A stretch of 64,000 bases of DNA from an uncultured Poribacteria bacterium (GCA_951812525.1 OX638316.1:1770630-1834629), one strand, 5' to 3'; positions 17,284 through 27,037 are shown, numbered from the stretch's first letter. Translations and numbers: made by a program. The notes: generated by a model not told the origin, from the letters alone.

Positions 17284-18411
17284 TCAGCTGCCTTCTTCTC
17301 TCTGCCATCGTTCGAGGGGATGTTCGCGTGGCGTGAGCGGCATAGATATACGCCTCCCCTGACGATGTGATTCCCATGTCGCGTGAATCATTTCGAGGCA
17401 ATCGCGACCGTCCCTACCGCTGGCGAATGGGTCCCGGTCTTCTTCAATGGCTTCGATCAGGTCATGTAGCATAAGGCGTTGCAATAACAACCGTATTGAT
17501 GCTTCATCTCGTGGATTGCCTTGCTCGTCAAGGTCTTCGGCGGATAGATGCACGGGTTCCCACGCTTCTGCTGGTGTTTTGTGTTGCCCTTTGTGGATAA
17601 ACATCGTCGTGCCGACGCTCTCTCGGATGGCAATTCTGCCTTCAGTGCCGACGATGTCAATACCGTAAGCGTTATCGTTGGTCTGTGGCTGTGCAAGGAA
17701 CTGCACATCTGCGTGAACGCCGTTCTTGAAACGGAAGGAGGTGTGTCCGCGTTCACCGAGCACAAGTCCTGCGTCGCGGTCGAATGCGTGGACCTCTTGG
17801 GTGTGTTTGATGTCGTCAACGGTTGACTCGCGCCCGTCCATCTGCACGAGGTGTGCGTGTGTCCATTCGACGTCGCCGCTGAAAAGTCGTAACCAATCGT
17901 AGAGATGCGTGCCCATTTCCATGAGCGAGTTCCCCACCTTGCGTCCACCTTTATCCGTTGCTTTCATCAGGACGACATCGCCGATCTCGCCTTGTTCGAT
18001 CAGCGAAAGGACGTGACGATTATACGGACTGGCGCGCTTGATGTGGTTGATGGCAAACTTGACATCATGTTGGTCACAGGTTTCGACCATCTCATCGGCT
18101 TCAATAAGGTTTAGAGCAGTCGGCTTTTCACAGAAGACGTGGATGCCGCGCTTTGCTGCGGCGATTGTTGGTGGGTGGTGCATGGGTGCCTGCGTCGGGA
18201 CGATGACAATATCGGGTTGTTCCGAATCAAGCATTTTTTCGTAGTCGTCGTAGATGGCTTTGACACCGAACCGTTCGCTCCATGCTTTTGCTCGTTCTGG
18301 ATTGATTTCCGCTCCAGCAACGAGTTGACAGTTCTCTTCTAACTGCACTGCATCGGCATGAGATCCACCCATGCCGCCTAAACCGATAATCGCAATACGA
18401 TAGTTGTTCAT
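17284..18411 (-). CDS. Gfo/Idh/MocA family oxidoreductase
   Basis: 375 residues. N-terminal Rossmann motif IIGLGGMGGSHADAV (residues 8-22), the family motif CEKPTALN (about 94-101), and the C-terminal alpha/beta domain with KGGRKVGNSLMEMGTHLYDWL. The family oxidises or epimerises sugars and cyclitols with NAD(P); the exact substrate cannot be read. No signal peptide. Length is typical. The methyltransferase gene lies 44 bases downstream, and an intrinsic terminator (18495-18533) separates it from the WD40 gene upstream. Confidence 0.85.
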   Translation of the reverse strand: MNNYRIAIIGLGGMGGSHADAVQLEENCQLVAGAEINPERAKAWSERFGVKAIYDDYEKMLDSEQPDIVIVPTQAPMHHPPTIAAAKRGIHVFCEKPTALNLIEADEMVETCDQHDVKFAINHIKRASPYNRHVLSLIEQGEIGDVVLMKATDKGGRKVGNSLMEMGTHLYDWLRLFSGDVEWTHAHLVQMDGRESTVDDIKHTQEVHAFDRDAGLVLGERGHTSFRFKNGVHADVQFLAQPQTNDNAYGIDIVGTEGRIAIRESVGTTMFIHKGQHKTPAEAWEPVHLSAEDLDEQGNPRDEASIRLLLQRLMLHDLIEAIEEDRDPFASGRDGRDCLEMIHATWESHRQGRRISMPLTPREHPLERWQREEGS

Positions 18412-18494
18412 ATTTGTTTTTGCCTTACATTTTTTGCCAAGAAGATATATGCTACGTTTGCAACTATCATAGCAACTTCAGGGTTGAGGTGCAA

Positions 18495-18533
18495 CAAAAA
18501 AGTAGGTGGGTTTGAAAACGCACCTACCTTTTT
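18495..18533 (-). terminator. Intrinsic terminator after the WD40 gene
   Basis: Read on the - strand: GTAGGTG (18527-18521), a 12-base loop, CACCTAC (18508-18502), then a run of T (18501-18495). The other strand also has a T run (18529-18533), so it could act both ways. It lies 42 bases past the stop of the WD40 gene. Confidence 0.8.
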
Positions 18534-18574
18534 AGTGGAAACCGAAAGCAAAGCTTGACCTACAGAAAGATGTT

Positions 18575-20911
18575 TCACTTTCGGATCAGCATTTTGCGGG
18601 TTGCGGAGAAGTCGCCTGCATTGATGGTGTAGAGATAGATACCGCTGCTGATGAGTTCTCCCGTCTGATTGCGTCCATCCCAGTAAACTGCCTGCGATTG
18701 TGAGGAATAGTCGCCTGCCGGGATTCTCCCAAGCGATAAGCGGCGTACTAATTGACCTGTCGTGGCATAGATGTAGATCGTAACATCGCTTTCGTTGGCA
18801 AGTTGGAAGGGGATCCACGTTTCCGGGTTGAAAGGGTTGGGAAAGTTTTGTAGGAGTTGATTCCGCTTTACTGCCCCTAACATCACGATCTGCTTACCTT
18901 TAGGATCAACAGCGACAGGCTGCGAAGGTAGCAAAGCCTTTGCGTCCCAGATATGGATTTGTCCAGTATTGGCGTGTGAAAGCAGAACGGTGCCATCTCG
19001 ACTTAGGGCAAAATAGTTTTCAATAGGAGGGTGGTCGAGTGGTGTGTTTGTCTGCCACTCCCAAATTTCGAGGTTCCGATCGCGGGCGGCGAAGAGATAA
19101 CGACCATCTTGGGTAAAATGTGCTGGAAAGCCTGTATTGAGCGTCCTTAGAAGTTCCGGATGCTCTGGCAAGAGTTTCCAGATTTGGGTATCACGGGTTC
19201 TCGGGACTGCCAACACAGGCGAACCGTCCGCATCGGACGTGAAAGCGAGTCTTGAATGGCTGGAGAGTTCTGGTACCTTCCACGCATATTGAAAAGTGAA
19301 GGTGTCGCCATCGCGTTTCCATAACACGATCCAGTACTGCCAGACATTATTGGTATGCGTGCGGGTGTAGGCTGCCAGATATTCATCGTTTTCACTGAAC
19401 GTAAAGAGTGAACTGATGTCAATCTCGGGTCCGTCTTCTGTCATGGGTCTTTGAAGTTTCTCTGGATTTTCGAGATCAAAAAGGAAAATGGACTTGAACC
19501 CCCGTGCTGCGACCCATCTACCGGTTGAACTGAAGGCGATGTCAGAATATCCATAGTTATACTGAAATCGGTTTTCAACAGCACCTGTGTGGAGATTGCG
19601 GACTTCGATCCAAGGGTCTCGACCGATGGCGATTTTTTGTCCGTCCGGAGAGATGGCGAATTCGCGAAAAAGATTGTTCTCCGCAGAAGTGAGTGTGCGC
19701 ATCTTCTGTGAAGGCACATCCCAAGTCTTAATAAAATATCGAGATACGGAAACAAATGTTTGACCGTCGGGACTCAGCATATCGTCCCAACCGTAGGCGA
19801 AATCCGCCCAGACGTTCAGCGGCTGTTTGCTTAGGAGATCCCATAACACGATAGCATCGGAATAGTGTAGGAGCAGCGTTTCCCCGTTTGGTGAAATTGC
19901 TATTGCTTCTAATTCATAAAAGTCATCTCCGAATATATCAATCTGTTTTCCAGACGCAACACCCCAGACGCTGACCTGATCGTCCCAACCGATCCAAGGT
20001 TCTCCCCCCGACCTGCTGAGGCTTGCTGTCTGCATTGCAACATAGAGATGTTGACTGTCTGGACTGAACACTGCGTCTGCCATCCTTCCGATGCCAGTCT
20101 CTTCTTGCCATAAGAGTTGCTGCGTCTGTGTATCCCAAACGTAAACTTTATTCCCTCCCCTCTCAAATGTCGCAAGGCGTGTTCCATCGGGACTGATAAC
20201 TACGTCTTCAACCCAGTTACCGGTGTGTCCTTCAAAATGCCCTTCCAAACTGCGTGTTTCGACGTCCCACAATTCGACATCTGAACGCGTTGAGGCGACA
20301 ATGAGATAACGACCATCTGGTGTAAAAACCGAGGCGTGATCGCGTGGATAGGACGAACAGGTCCTACCGCCATCCCTGTAAGAATGGCATTGGTTGGATG
20401 GACGGCGTTCCCCTATCAGTTTTCCTATAAACGCACCCGTCCGCCAGTTCCATAACTGGATCTGATCATCATAAGAGGTTGCCAACAGTGGTGCCGTTGG
20501 ACTAAATGCTGCGACTCTGATTATGCCTGACATGTCCCATTGGGATACGAGTTCACGAGCATTGACATCCCAGATGTTTACGGTAGTTGTCCTTGAATCA
20601 CCAGAGGCATTCAAGATTGCCAGATGTTCCAGAGTTGGGCTGATGAAAACATGGCTGACGTGTGTTATACTATTTATGCGTTCACCGAATTCGTCAATAA
20701 CTTCATTTGTGAATGGGTTAAGAATCTGAATGTGTGTTGGAACGACACGCAAGATGGTTTCATTGGAAAGAAAGGCGTGTTGTTGTGGCAGGGGTTGTCC
20801 AATTGTTGCGATAGGCTGAATCCCAAACGCGAGACAGGGAAGATAAATGAGGCTCATCAGGGCAATATGAAATTGCAAACTGCGTCTGAAAAGATTGGTG
20901 CGCACTTTCAT
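18575..20911 (-). CDS. Secreted WD40-like propeller protein with FlgD-like C-terminal domain
   Basis: 778 residues. A signal peptide (about 1-30) is followed by some twelve WD40-like repeats with SPDG or SPNG turns (VVISPDGTRLATFERGG; IAISPNGETLLL), enough for two propellers. A linker AVDPKGKQIVMLGAVK resembles the WG-IK tail of other proteins here. It is directly followed by the FlgD/T9SS type A-like domain (NFPNPFNPETWIPFQ, AVYWDGRNQTG, SSGIYLYTINAG, RKMLIRK). AGGAGG lies six bases before the ATG. A consensus sigma-54 promoter lies about 75 bases upstream (20987-21003). A truncated paralogue is at 41407 and a tiny remnant of a third at 43598. Likely a surface-exposed sensor or adhesin. Confidence 0.85.
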   Translation of the reverse strand: MKVRTNLFRRSLQFHIALMSLIYLPCLAFGIQPIATIGQPLPQQHAFLSNETILRVVPTHIQILNPFTNEVIDEFGERINSITHVSHVFISPTLEHLAILNASGDSRTTTVNIWDVNARELVSQWDMSGIIRVAAFSPTAPLLATSYDDQIQLWNWRTGAFIGKLIGERRPSNQCHSYRDGGRTCSSYPRDHASVFTPDGRYLIVASTRSDVELWDVETRSLEGHFEGHTGNWVEDVVISPDGTRLATFERGGNKVYVWDTQTQQLLWQEETGIGRMADAVFSPDSQHLYVAMQTASLSRSGGEPWIGWDDQVSVWGVASGKQIDIFGDDFYELEAIAISPNGETLLLHYSDAIVLWDLLSKQPLNVWADFAYGWDDMLSPDGQTFVSVSRYFIKTWDVPSQKMRTLTSAENNLFREFAISPDGQKIAIGRDPWIEVRNLHTGAVENRFQYNYGYSDIAFSSTGRWVAARGFKSIFLFDLENPEKLQRPMTEDGPEIDISSLFTFSENDEYLAAYTRTHTNNVWQYWIVLWKRDGDTFTFQYAWKVPELSSHSRLAFTSDADGSPVLAVPRTRDTQIWKLLPEHPELLRTLNTGFPAHFTQDGRYLFAARDRNLEIWEWQTNTPLDHPPIENYFALSRDGTVLLSHANTGQIHIWDAKALLPSQPVAVDPKGKQIVMLGAVKRNQLLQNFPNPFNPETWIPFQLANESDVTIYIYATTGQLVRRLSLGRIPAGDYSSQSQAVYWDGRNQTGELISSGIYLYTINAGDFSATRKMLIRK

Positions 20912-20986
20912 GGGAAACCTCCTGATACTTCAGCAGTAGCCATAAAGATAATCAATCACCGTTCGTGATGGTTCTATTTATCCTAA

Positions 20987-21003
20987 AGCAATTTTCGTGC
21001 CAA
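20987..21003 (-). promoter_or_regulatory. Sigma-54 (-24/-12) promoter, copy 1
   Basis: Read on the - strand: TTGGCACGAAAATTGCT, a full match to the RpoN consensus TGGCACG-N4-TTGCW with GG at -24 and GC at -12. It points at the WD40 gene, whose ATG lies about 75 bases on. Identical 17-mers occur at 42029-42045 and 46810-46826. Confidence 0.85.
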
Positions 21004-21073
21004 AGACAATTCACGTTCAAAATGCCAATTAAAGAGAGGTTTTCCTTGAAATTGTAGGATGTGTCGTTTTCGG

Positions 21074-21090
21074 TGTTCAATTTATGAACG
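21074..21090. promoter_or_regulatory. Dyad upstream of sigma-54 promoter, copy 1
   Basis: GTTCA-ATTTA-TGAAC is a perfect dyad 71 bases upstream of the -24 element. Equivalent dyads lie at the same distance upstream of the other two copies. This is where an enhancer-binding activator would bind; the activator gene is not in the window. Confidence 0.6.
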
Positions 21091-21184
21091 GTTTTGTTCA
21101 AAAATATGGGGGCATCTGCACAATTGCGGGCAAATAGTGGGTAATGGAAAAAATGACAGGTATGTTACGACAATAGGGAAGATG

Positions 21185-22219
21185 CTACTTTCTCTCTTTT
21201 AATGAAGTTTGTGTCTTCACTTTTGCCCAAGTCGTGGTGCGTGAATGGGGTTGTGGTGATACAGACAAAACGTACGCAGGATTAAACCAATCTCCGCCAA
21301 AATTCGATTTAATATGCGTCAACTGGGTCCGAGCACCACCGTTCACGTCGACTTTGAAGATTTGTAGATGTCCGTTAATTTCCTGTTTGTAAAGGACTTC
21401 TTCTCCATTGGGTGATAATGCCGGAACCATTGCCGTAGGACCAGCTTCATCAGCGAGCTGCTGGAGCCCAGTGCCGTCTCGGTTGATAATATAGATTGTT
21501 AGCTTGTCCATCCATACGTCGGGCACACGTTCACCAGCTGCGAGAAGTGGCAGCGGGTTGTTATTCCAAGAAAAGGCGAGTTTGTCGCCCGCAGCAGACC
21601 AAGAAGGAAAAGATTGCCCATCGAGAGCTTTACCTGGCAGAAGTTGTTTTTGCGTGCCTGTGTGGATGTTGACAAGTGCGAGTCGGCCCCCAATCGGACC
21701 GCCTACTGAACAGGCGATTTCTGTCCCATCGGGTGACCATGCCGGATACATAGCATTCACGAGAGGTGCTTCTTTCTGTTTACCTAAGGTCGCAATGTAG
21801 ATGATGGATAAGCGAAGGTCGGGAGTTTTGTGCATGTGAGCAATCTGTTTACCATCGGGTGCCCACGTCGGATAGTATCTATAAACGACCTTCTTGAAGA
21901 CGCGTCGAACATCAGAACCATCTGGGCTCATCAGGTAAAGGTCTCGAACGCCATGACGATCGGAGACGAATAGAATCTGATCACCGGTCGGAGACCAAAC
22001 GGCTTGAAGATCCTCTGCGCGATGTTGTGTAAGGTTGACTTGTTCAGAGCCGTCAGGATTCATAATGTAGACTTCGCGATTGCCGTCGCGTGTGGAGGTA
22101 AACAGGATTTTGGGAGTCGTCGGTGCCTTTGCGAAAAGTGGAGAAATGTTTGCACACAGCAATGTTATGCTAAATGTTATGAAGGTAAAAATGGCGACAG
22201 TTTTCCAATCGAAATACAA
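21185..22219 (-). CDS. Exported TolB-like PD40 propeller protein with WG-K tail
   Basis: 344 residues. A signal peptide (FTFITFSITLLCANISPLFA) is followed by PD40 repeats: ILFTSTRDGNREVYIMNPDGSEQVNLTQ, then AVWSPTGDQILFVSDRHG and similar blades, making a six-bladed TolB-type propeller without the TolB N-terminal domain. The C-terminus SVSPQPHSRTTTWAKVK is a variant of the tail shared with five other proteins. The start is a TTG at 22219 with no strong ribosome site; no better in-frame start is seen. Likely periplasmic; partner unknown. Confidence 0.75.
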   Translation of the reverse strand: MYFDWKTVAIFTFITFSITLLCANISPLFAKAPTTPKILFTSTRDGNREVYIMNPDGSEQVNLTQHRAEDLQAVWSPTGDQILFVSDRHGVRDLYLMSPDGSDVRRVFKKVVYRYYPTWAPDGKQIAHMHKTPDLRLSIIYIATLGKQKEAPLVNAMYPAWSPDGTEIACSVGGPIGGRLALVNIHTGTQKQLLPGKALDGQSFPSWSAAGDKLAFSWNNNPLPLLAAGERVPDVWMDKLTIYIINRDGTGLQQLADEAGPTAMVPALSPNGEEVLYKQEINGHLQIFKVDVNGGARTQLTHIKSNFGGDWFNPAYVLSVSPQPHSRTTTWAKVKTQTSLKERK

Positions 22220-22369
22220 ATGATGTATGCTCGTACCCCTTGGTCTGATTTACTATAAGAAGATCGGGTTAGAAACCCTCCACAAGTTTTACTAAAATAT
22301 CTACTTGTTTCTATAATTCACCATAGTCCTGATCTATCGTTCTTTAACAGCAAAGCGAATAGAGAGAAT

Positions 22370-23728
22370 CTATCTATCTATATTAGAAATCAATCCGTCT
22401 TTTTCGATGACTGCTTGTCGTGCCCTTCCCCAGAATGAACTTCCGGGACCGACTGACTGCCATTCACCGGCTCTAAAGGTAAATACAACATAGTCTTTTT
22501 CATCGTCTGAAAGGTTATCTGGGTACATTGCATCGGTTGCCCAATTGGCGTAATTGAAAGGTTCACCGCTATCCCACTGCCACTCGCCCTCTTTTTTAAC
22601 ATCGGTCAGTCCAATCCAAAAAGGTGCGCCGCCGAAGATCACTTGAACCCAGTTTTGTTCTGCATCATCATTGATAGAAACGAGGTGTGCACTTTCCTCA
22701 ACTGCCTTGCGCTGGGCATCGTACCAGTTCTCGCAACGAATCTTTTTGTAAGCGTGCCCATTCGTTGGATTAATGACCCACACACTTTTCGCTGGGGGCG
22801 GCGTCGGTGGTTCTCGAAATTCAACCTCACCCGGAGTCGGAATGGCATCGTCGGGTGGTTGAACGGCAGTTTGTTTACTTCCAAGTGTGAAAAGCACCTC
22901 ATCAGGTTGCACATCATCCTTGAGTAGAAAGGGACCAACACCAGCAGTAAGGCCGTTATATTCCAGGGACACGGTGTAGTACCCTGGCTCATCCATATAT
23001 TGGACGAAATAACCATCGGCATCTGTAGAAAAGCCTGTTCCAAGACTCCCACTGTGATTCGGTCGGAATTCATGACGTTGATCCAAGTGAAGACGTCCTT
23101 TGGCATCAGCAAGCGGTGTGCCATCAGGGTCCATAACGCGTCCACGTATTCGCAGGCGCGGCTTGACGATAATTTTGAGATTTTCGATGGTTACACCGGG
23201 CTGAATTGCGAACGTGATTCCCTCAGAAAAGTCGGGATCTCCCATACTGAAGACGGTAACATTTCCAACTTGAATAGCGTAAATCCGTTTATCGGGTTCA
23301 TGCCAATTAAAGTGCATCAATTCATGCTGCATTTCTTCTCTTGGTGGAGACGTTTTCGAGTTAATCATGTCGTGAAAGATCTCAATCTTATCTAACGGGA
23401 TGCTGGGACCTGCGCTTAATTGAACAGGTCCAGGCTGGATATTAGTGGCGACGAAAGTCCCATCTGAATCGGGCGGCACCGGAACGATATGAGGCATCTG
23501 TTCATGCGAACTGCGGGTTAGAAAACCGTCACGAAGTTGCATAGATTCAATGGCGAAGATGAAACCCGCAACGCCGTTTCCATCTAAATCAACAACGCGA
23601 CCGGATAACCCACCAAGTGCCTGTAAATCTTTTTCCACAGTCTCCGTTTCAGCCGAAATGTCTGCTCCAAAAAAGCAAAGAAAAAGCACGAATACTGTTA
23701 GTCCTTGTCTGGTGTAAATAGGATTCAT
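22370..23728 (-). CDS. Secreted protein with carboxypeptidase-regulatory-like repeats and C-type lectin domain
   Basis: 452 residues from the ATG at 23728, preceded by AGGAG; an upstream in-frame ATG at 23776 lacks one. A signal peptide is followed by two CarboxypepD_reg-like beta sandwiches (LSGRVVDLDGNGVAGF; IRGRVMDPDGTPLADA). The C-terminal 140 residues are a C-type lectin-like domain: NGHAYKKIRCENWYDAQ, SAHLVSINDDAEQNWV, FWIGLTDVKKEGEWQWDSGEP, YANW. WIGL and WxWxSGEP are core CTLD motifs; only one cysteine is evident, so disulphides are lacking. Close paralogue of the next gene upstream. Likely surface glycan or protein recognition. Confidence 0.8.
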   Translation of the reverse strand: MNPIYTRQGLTVFVLFLCFFGADISAETETVEKDLQALGGLSGRVVDLDGNGVAGFIFAIESMQLRDGFLTRSSHEQMPHIVPVPPDSDGTFVATNIQPGPVQLSAGPSIPLDKIEIFHDMINSKTSPPREEMQHELMHFNWHEPDKRIYAIQVGNVTVFSMGDPDFSEGITFAIQPGVTIENLKIIVKPRLRIRGRVMDPDGTPLADAKGRLHLDQRHEFRPNHSGSLGTGFSTDADGYFVQYMDEPGYYTVSLEYNGLTAGVGPFLLKDDVQPDEVLFTLGSKQTAVQPPDDAIPTPGEVEFREPPTPPPAKSVWVINPTNGHAYKKIRCENWYDAQRKAVEESAHLVSINDDAEQNWVQVIFGGAPFWIGLTDVKKEGEWQWDSGEPFNYANWATDAMYPDNLSDDEKDYVVFTFRAGEWQSVGPGSSFWGRARQAVIEKDGLISNIDR

Positions 23729-23756
23729 GTCAATATCTCCTGATGTCTTGTTGTGG

Positions 23757-25010
23757 TTAACGTCTTTTCCCGTCAACCTCTACTTCCGGTAACACAATGG
23801 TGAGATGCTCTTTTTCCAGAATCGCTCTCTCAGTGAGGTGTGCAACCGGACCGTCTTGGCGCGTCTCTTGCCACTGTCCTGTTAATCCGATGAGGACCGC
23901 GTAATTCTGATGTGTCTCGGTGTTTTGATCGGATTTTTCACCCGTAGGAGTTTTCTCCAACCAGATCCAATTGCTGTAGGTGACGGGTTCACCGTTATCC
24001 CAGTGTGGGTTATCTGCTTTTGAAGCGTCGGTGATTCCGATCCAATAGTTTTCTTTTCCAAAGACTTCAAGGAGCCATTCCTGTTCCGCTGCATCGTTGA
24101 TAGCAACGAGATGTGCGCCTTGCGCAGCGGCTTGCGTATGTGCCTCTTCACGGGTTTCACAGTATATTCTTTTGTAGGCGTGTCGGTTTTCAGGATTCAC
24201 TGCCCACATACCTTGCCGATCCCGCTCCCATGCGGCTTTAAAACGTTCCATATTCGGCATCGGAGCAGCTACTTGTTCGGGTTCAGGAGACGGTTCAACG
24301 TCAAGGGTCAAGACGAGGTCATCATAACGCTGTCCATCTTCAATCAGAACCTCCTCGGATTTGGCAGACCGACCCTGATATGCCACAGAAACAGTGTAAT
24401 AAGCAGGCTCATCCAAATATCGCACAAAGTAGCCGTTTTCGTCTAACTGCGTTTCGCCACCACCGCCGCCACCACCAGTCCCATCTATATCACGCCGCTC
24501 AACCCTTAGATCAACTCTTGCGTTGCGAAACGGAGTTCCGTTTGTAGATACGACGCGCCCGCGGATCCGCATACGCGGACGAACAATTATCTCCACATCT
24601 TTGACGTCCGCTCCCTGCACAATAGCAAAGGTAAAACCACCAAGGTGGGACCGATATTGATCCACATAGAAAGTCATTCCCTCAATTATCGCCGAGCGAA
24701 GCTCATAATCTGGGGGCGGTTGAGGGAGTAGCATTAATTTAACAGACGGTGAAGTAATATTGCCAATTGAGAATTCCCCATCTTCATTCGTCTCGCCTTG
24801 TTGAGAAGGGAGAAATACGGGTTCATCCTGATCTTGGGGTGTGGTGACTCTGAATGCGGGCAGTACCAACCTGAGGTTAGCGATCGGTTTCCCTGCCTCG
24901 TCAACAACGCGACCAGAAAATGTTGCAGCGAAACTCTGGAGAGGCATTGAAAGCAAGAGCCAGATACAACTGATAAAAACGACAAACAGAAGGACATGAG
25001 AACGGTTCAT
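23757..25010 (-). CDS. Secreted protein with carboxypeptidase-regulatory-like repeats and C-type lectin domain, paralogue
   Basis: 417 residues from the ATG at 25010 (GGAG upstream); the longer frame to 25070 is unsupported. Same plan as the downstream gene: signal peptide (SHVLLFVVFISCIWLLLSMPLQ), two regulatory-like sandwiches (FSGRVVDEAGKPIANL; IRGRVVSTNGTPFRNA), then the CTLD (HAYKRIYCETREEAHTQAA, GAHLVAINDAAEQEWL, NYWIGITDASK, WDNGEPVTYSNW). A glycine run of seven (near residue 190) interrupts the second sandwich and is absent from the paralogue, so replication slippage is possible. The 28-base gap between the two genes suggests one transcript and a tandem duplication. Confidence 0.8.
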   Translation of the reverse strand: MNRSHVLLFVVFISCIWLLLSMPLQSFAATFSGRVVDEAGKPIANLRLVLPAFRVTTPQDQDEPVFLPSQQGETNEDGEFSIGNITSPSVKLMLLPQPPPDYELRSAIIEGMTFYVDQYRSHLGGFTFAIVQGADVKDVEIIVRPRMRIRGRVVSTNGTPFRNARVDLRVERRDIDGTGGGGGGGETQLDENGYFVRYLDEPAYYTVSVAYQGRSAKSEEVLIEDGQRYDDLVLTLDVEPSPEPEQVAAPMPNMERFKAAWERDRQGMWAVNPENRHAYKRIYCETREEAHTQAAAQGAHLVAINDAAEQEWLLEVFGKENYWIGITDASKADNPHWDNGEPVTYSNWIWLEKTPTGEKSDQNTETHQNYAVLIGLTGQWQETRQDGPVAHLTERAILEKEHLTIVLPEVEVDGKRR

Positions 25011-25126
25011 GATGAACGTCTCCTTTGGTTGATAGTTGTGAAATTGAGCAATACTACACTGTCTGTACAATGAAGGTTTTATGCCACTTGCTAACCCTAT
25101 TGATCAAAGGTGCTAATAGAAGTTTC

Positions 25127-27037
25127 TTACTCAAAAGCATTTGCGACGGCGACGAGGTCAAGGATATTGACAACACCATCACCATTGACGTCTACCCTCG
25201 GGTTGCTGGACTTCTCCATTCCAATATGTTGTGCGACCATTACCAGATCCAGCACATTCACGACCCCATCTTCATTGACATCACCGACGATATCCACTCC
25301 TATATCTATGTTCCACGTCTGTTCCCAACTCTGTCCCTTTCGGACACTTTCCAAGAAACCGTGTGTTCTAACCAATCCTTTATCCCTCAACATCCAAGGT
25401 GCTCGAATCCGGATGGTTGGTAAGACACCCCATATCGTGTAAGCCTCTTGAAACGGTTGGTAGAATTCAGGCTCTGCATCTGGGTTTGGGACATGGTAGC
25501 CGTAAGGTATTGTCCAAGGTGAAAACAGAAAAGAGCTGATGGGGTGCGGTTGTTTATTATGGCGACTCCACCGTTGTGCTAAGTTCGTATTGAAGAAGGT
25601 AACTTCATGAACATTTTCCCCACCAAGCACAATTCCCGGCATCGCCTCCCTTAATTCCTTATGCGTTAGGATGTTACCTTCTGCACAGGTTAATCCGTCT
25701 ATAAGCCCATTTGGATCATTTTTAACAAGTGTATTGATATCCAAGTGGAATCCATCTATCGGATAGGTCTCATACACCGTTTTTAGTTGCTGAACGACAT
25801 ACTTTCTGAAGATGCTTGACGCTGGATTGATATAAGCCGTTGAGTATGGGTATGATGGATCATTCCACCTATAGCCAAGTTTGTGTCCTGTGATTGGATC
25901 TCGAAGGTGAAACTGCTCAACTTCTGAATACAGCGGATGATTCGGTTCACAGCTGACAGGATTTGCAAAGGGCATGACCCGAAACCCATAGCTATGCGCC
26001 GCTTCCAGAAAAGCACCAAATTCGGGTTTGGGTGTGTGATCAGGGAGAATCTCACTCCCGTCTGGATTTAACTGGCGCCAATCCAGCAGATATATCAAGG
26101 TCGTTGAAGGATTTACATGCTCTGCTACTATCGGTAGAATATCTACGTTCAAATTCAGGTAAAGAACCAATTCAAGTTCTTTGACCCATACGGGGGGTTT
26201 CTTGGGGTGGAAAGTAGTTTCCATCCACTTGCGGTAAATTTCCGCCGGGACATGCCAATCACCTCGGTAGGCGTTCAAATGCCACTCAACGGATGTGATC
26301 TCATTCTTTTCTCGGAACGGTGCGAAATTGTCCGTCTGAAAACTGACACCAAAATGTTCGGCACTCCGCCGATAACGGACCTCTTTGAACCGAAATGTTG
26401 TATCCGCGCTCCGCACAAAGAACCCACCATCTCCACCTTGCAGGATAGCGAGTTGTGCCTCCCACTTCTCTGGATACTTAAAACCCCAATCGCGAATCTC
26501 AGTGGAGGCATCAATGATTTCACCACCATGGGCAGGTAGTATCACGTCAACCTGCTGGCTATTGAGATATTCACATCCCCACATAACACCTATAAGCCCA
26601 CCAAACGCCGAGGTGCCAGTCTGATGGATCACTAAATCTTGGGTCCCTGGATCTATTGATATACGCAGGCGCACGGTTTTATCTGTTCTATAATCAGAAT
26701 GATACGCGACTTCTACAGCCAAGGGTGCTAATCTTCTGGTTTCTACGTCCCACTGCTCATTTATAGGTTCATCCCTTCCATAGCGTCCTTCCTCATATTG
26801 TATTAATAGACCCCTTCGTGTATTTGAAGGACCTTGAGATGGTAGCGTATACGTTTCCTGTGTGAGTTTGTTGTGAAAGTGTATCAGCATGCCATGTTCA
26901 AAGCGCACACGATACCGATCCGTCTCCGCAAACACATTGCCCGCTTCATCAACCGTCAAAGTGTTAGAAAACCCAGCAGCCACCAAAACAAACTGCCATA
27001 TCACGATATATGCCAATTTCGCATAGAACTTTCTCAT
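25127..27037 (-). CDS. DUF6259-type glycoside hydrolase-like protein with dockerin-like C-terminus
   Basis: 636 residues. A signal peptide is followed by an N-terminal beta-sandwich (residues about 30-270) and a TIM-barrel region resembling DUF6259 and GH36/GH31-like enzymes: LIYLLDWRQLNPDG, FRVMPFANPVSC, TYPIDGFHLDINTL, IVLGGENVHEVTFF. The Asp of GFHLD and the Glu of GGEN are plausible catalytic residues. The last 65 residues carry a dockerin-like pair (DVNEDGVVNVLDLVMVAQHIG, DVNGDGVVNILDLVAVANAF). GGAG lies eight bases before the ATG. A fragment of the same dockerin end lies just upstream at 27099-27150, so part of this region was duplicated. Confidence 0.75.
   Translation of the reverse strand: MRKFYAKLAYIVIWQFVLVAAGFSNTLTVDEAGNVFAETDRYRVRFEHGMLIHFHNKLTQETYTLPSQGPSNTRRGLLIQYEEGRYGRDEPINEQWDVETRRLAPLAVEVAYHSDYRTDKTVRLRISIDPGTQDLVIHQTGTSAFGGLIGVMWGCEYLNSQQVDVILPAHGGEIIDASTEIRDWGFKYPEKWEAQLAILQGGDGGFFVRSADTTFRFKEVRYRRSAEHFGVSFQTDNFAPFREKNEITSVEWHLNAYRGDWHVPAEIYRKWMETTFHPKKPPVWVKELELVLYLNLNVDILPIVAEHVNPSTTLIYLLDWRQLNPDGSEILPDHTPKPEFGAFLEAAHSYGFRVMPFANPVSCEPNHPLYSEVEQFHLRDPITGHKLGYRWNDPSYPYSTAYINPASSIFRKYVVQQLKTVYETYPIDGFHLDINTLVKNDPNGLIDGLTCAEGNILTHKELREAMPGIVLGGENVHEVTFFNTNLAQRWSRHNKQPHPISSFLFSPWTIPYGYHVPNPDAEPEFYQPFQEAYTIWGVLPTIRIRAPWMLRDKGLVRTHGFLESVRKGQSWEQTWNIDIGVDIVGDVNEDGVVNVLDLVMVAQHIGMEKSSNPRVDVNGDGVVNILDLVAVANAFE

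Noticed and set aside
18408-18818. A 136-residue - strand frame overlapping the end of the WD40 gene
   Set aside because: It lies in another frame over the FlgD-like domain and the terminator; its text is basic, low in pattern and has no ribosome site.
22366-22384. A tetranucleotide (ATCT) phase-variation tract at the end of the lectin-like gene
   Set aside because: Under four units and located over the last codons and stop, where slippage would change little.
22370-25010. A diversity-generating retroelement acting on the lectin-like domains
   Set aside because: No reverse transcriptase, no template/variable repeat pair and no adenine-biased variable region seen in the window.
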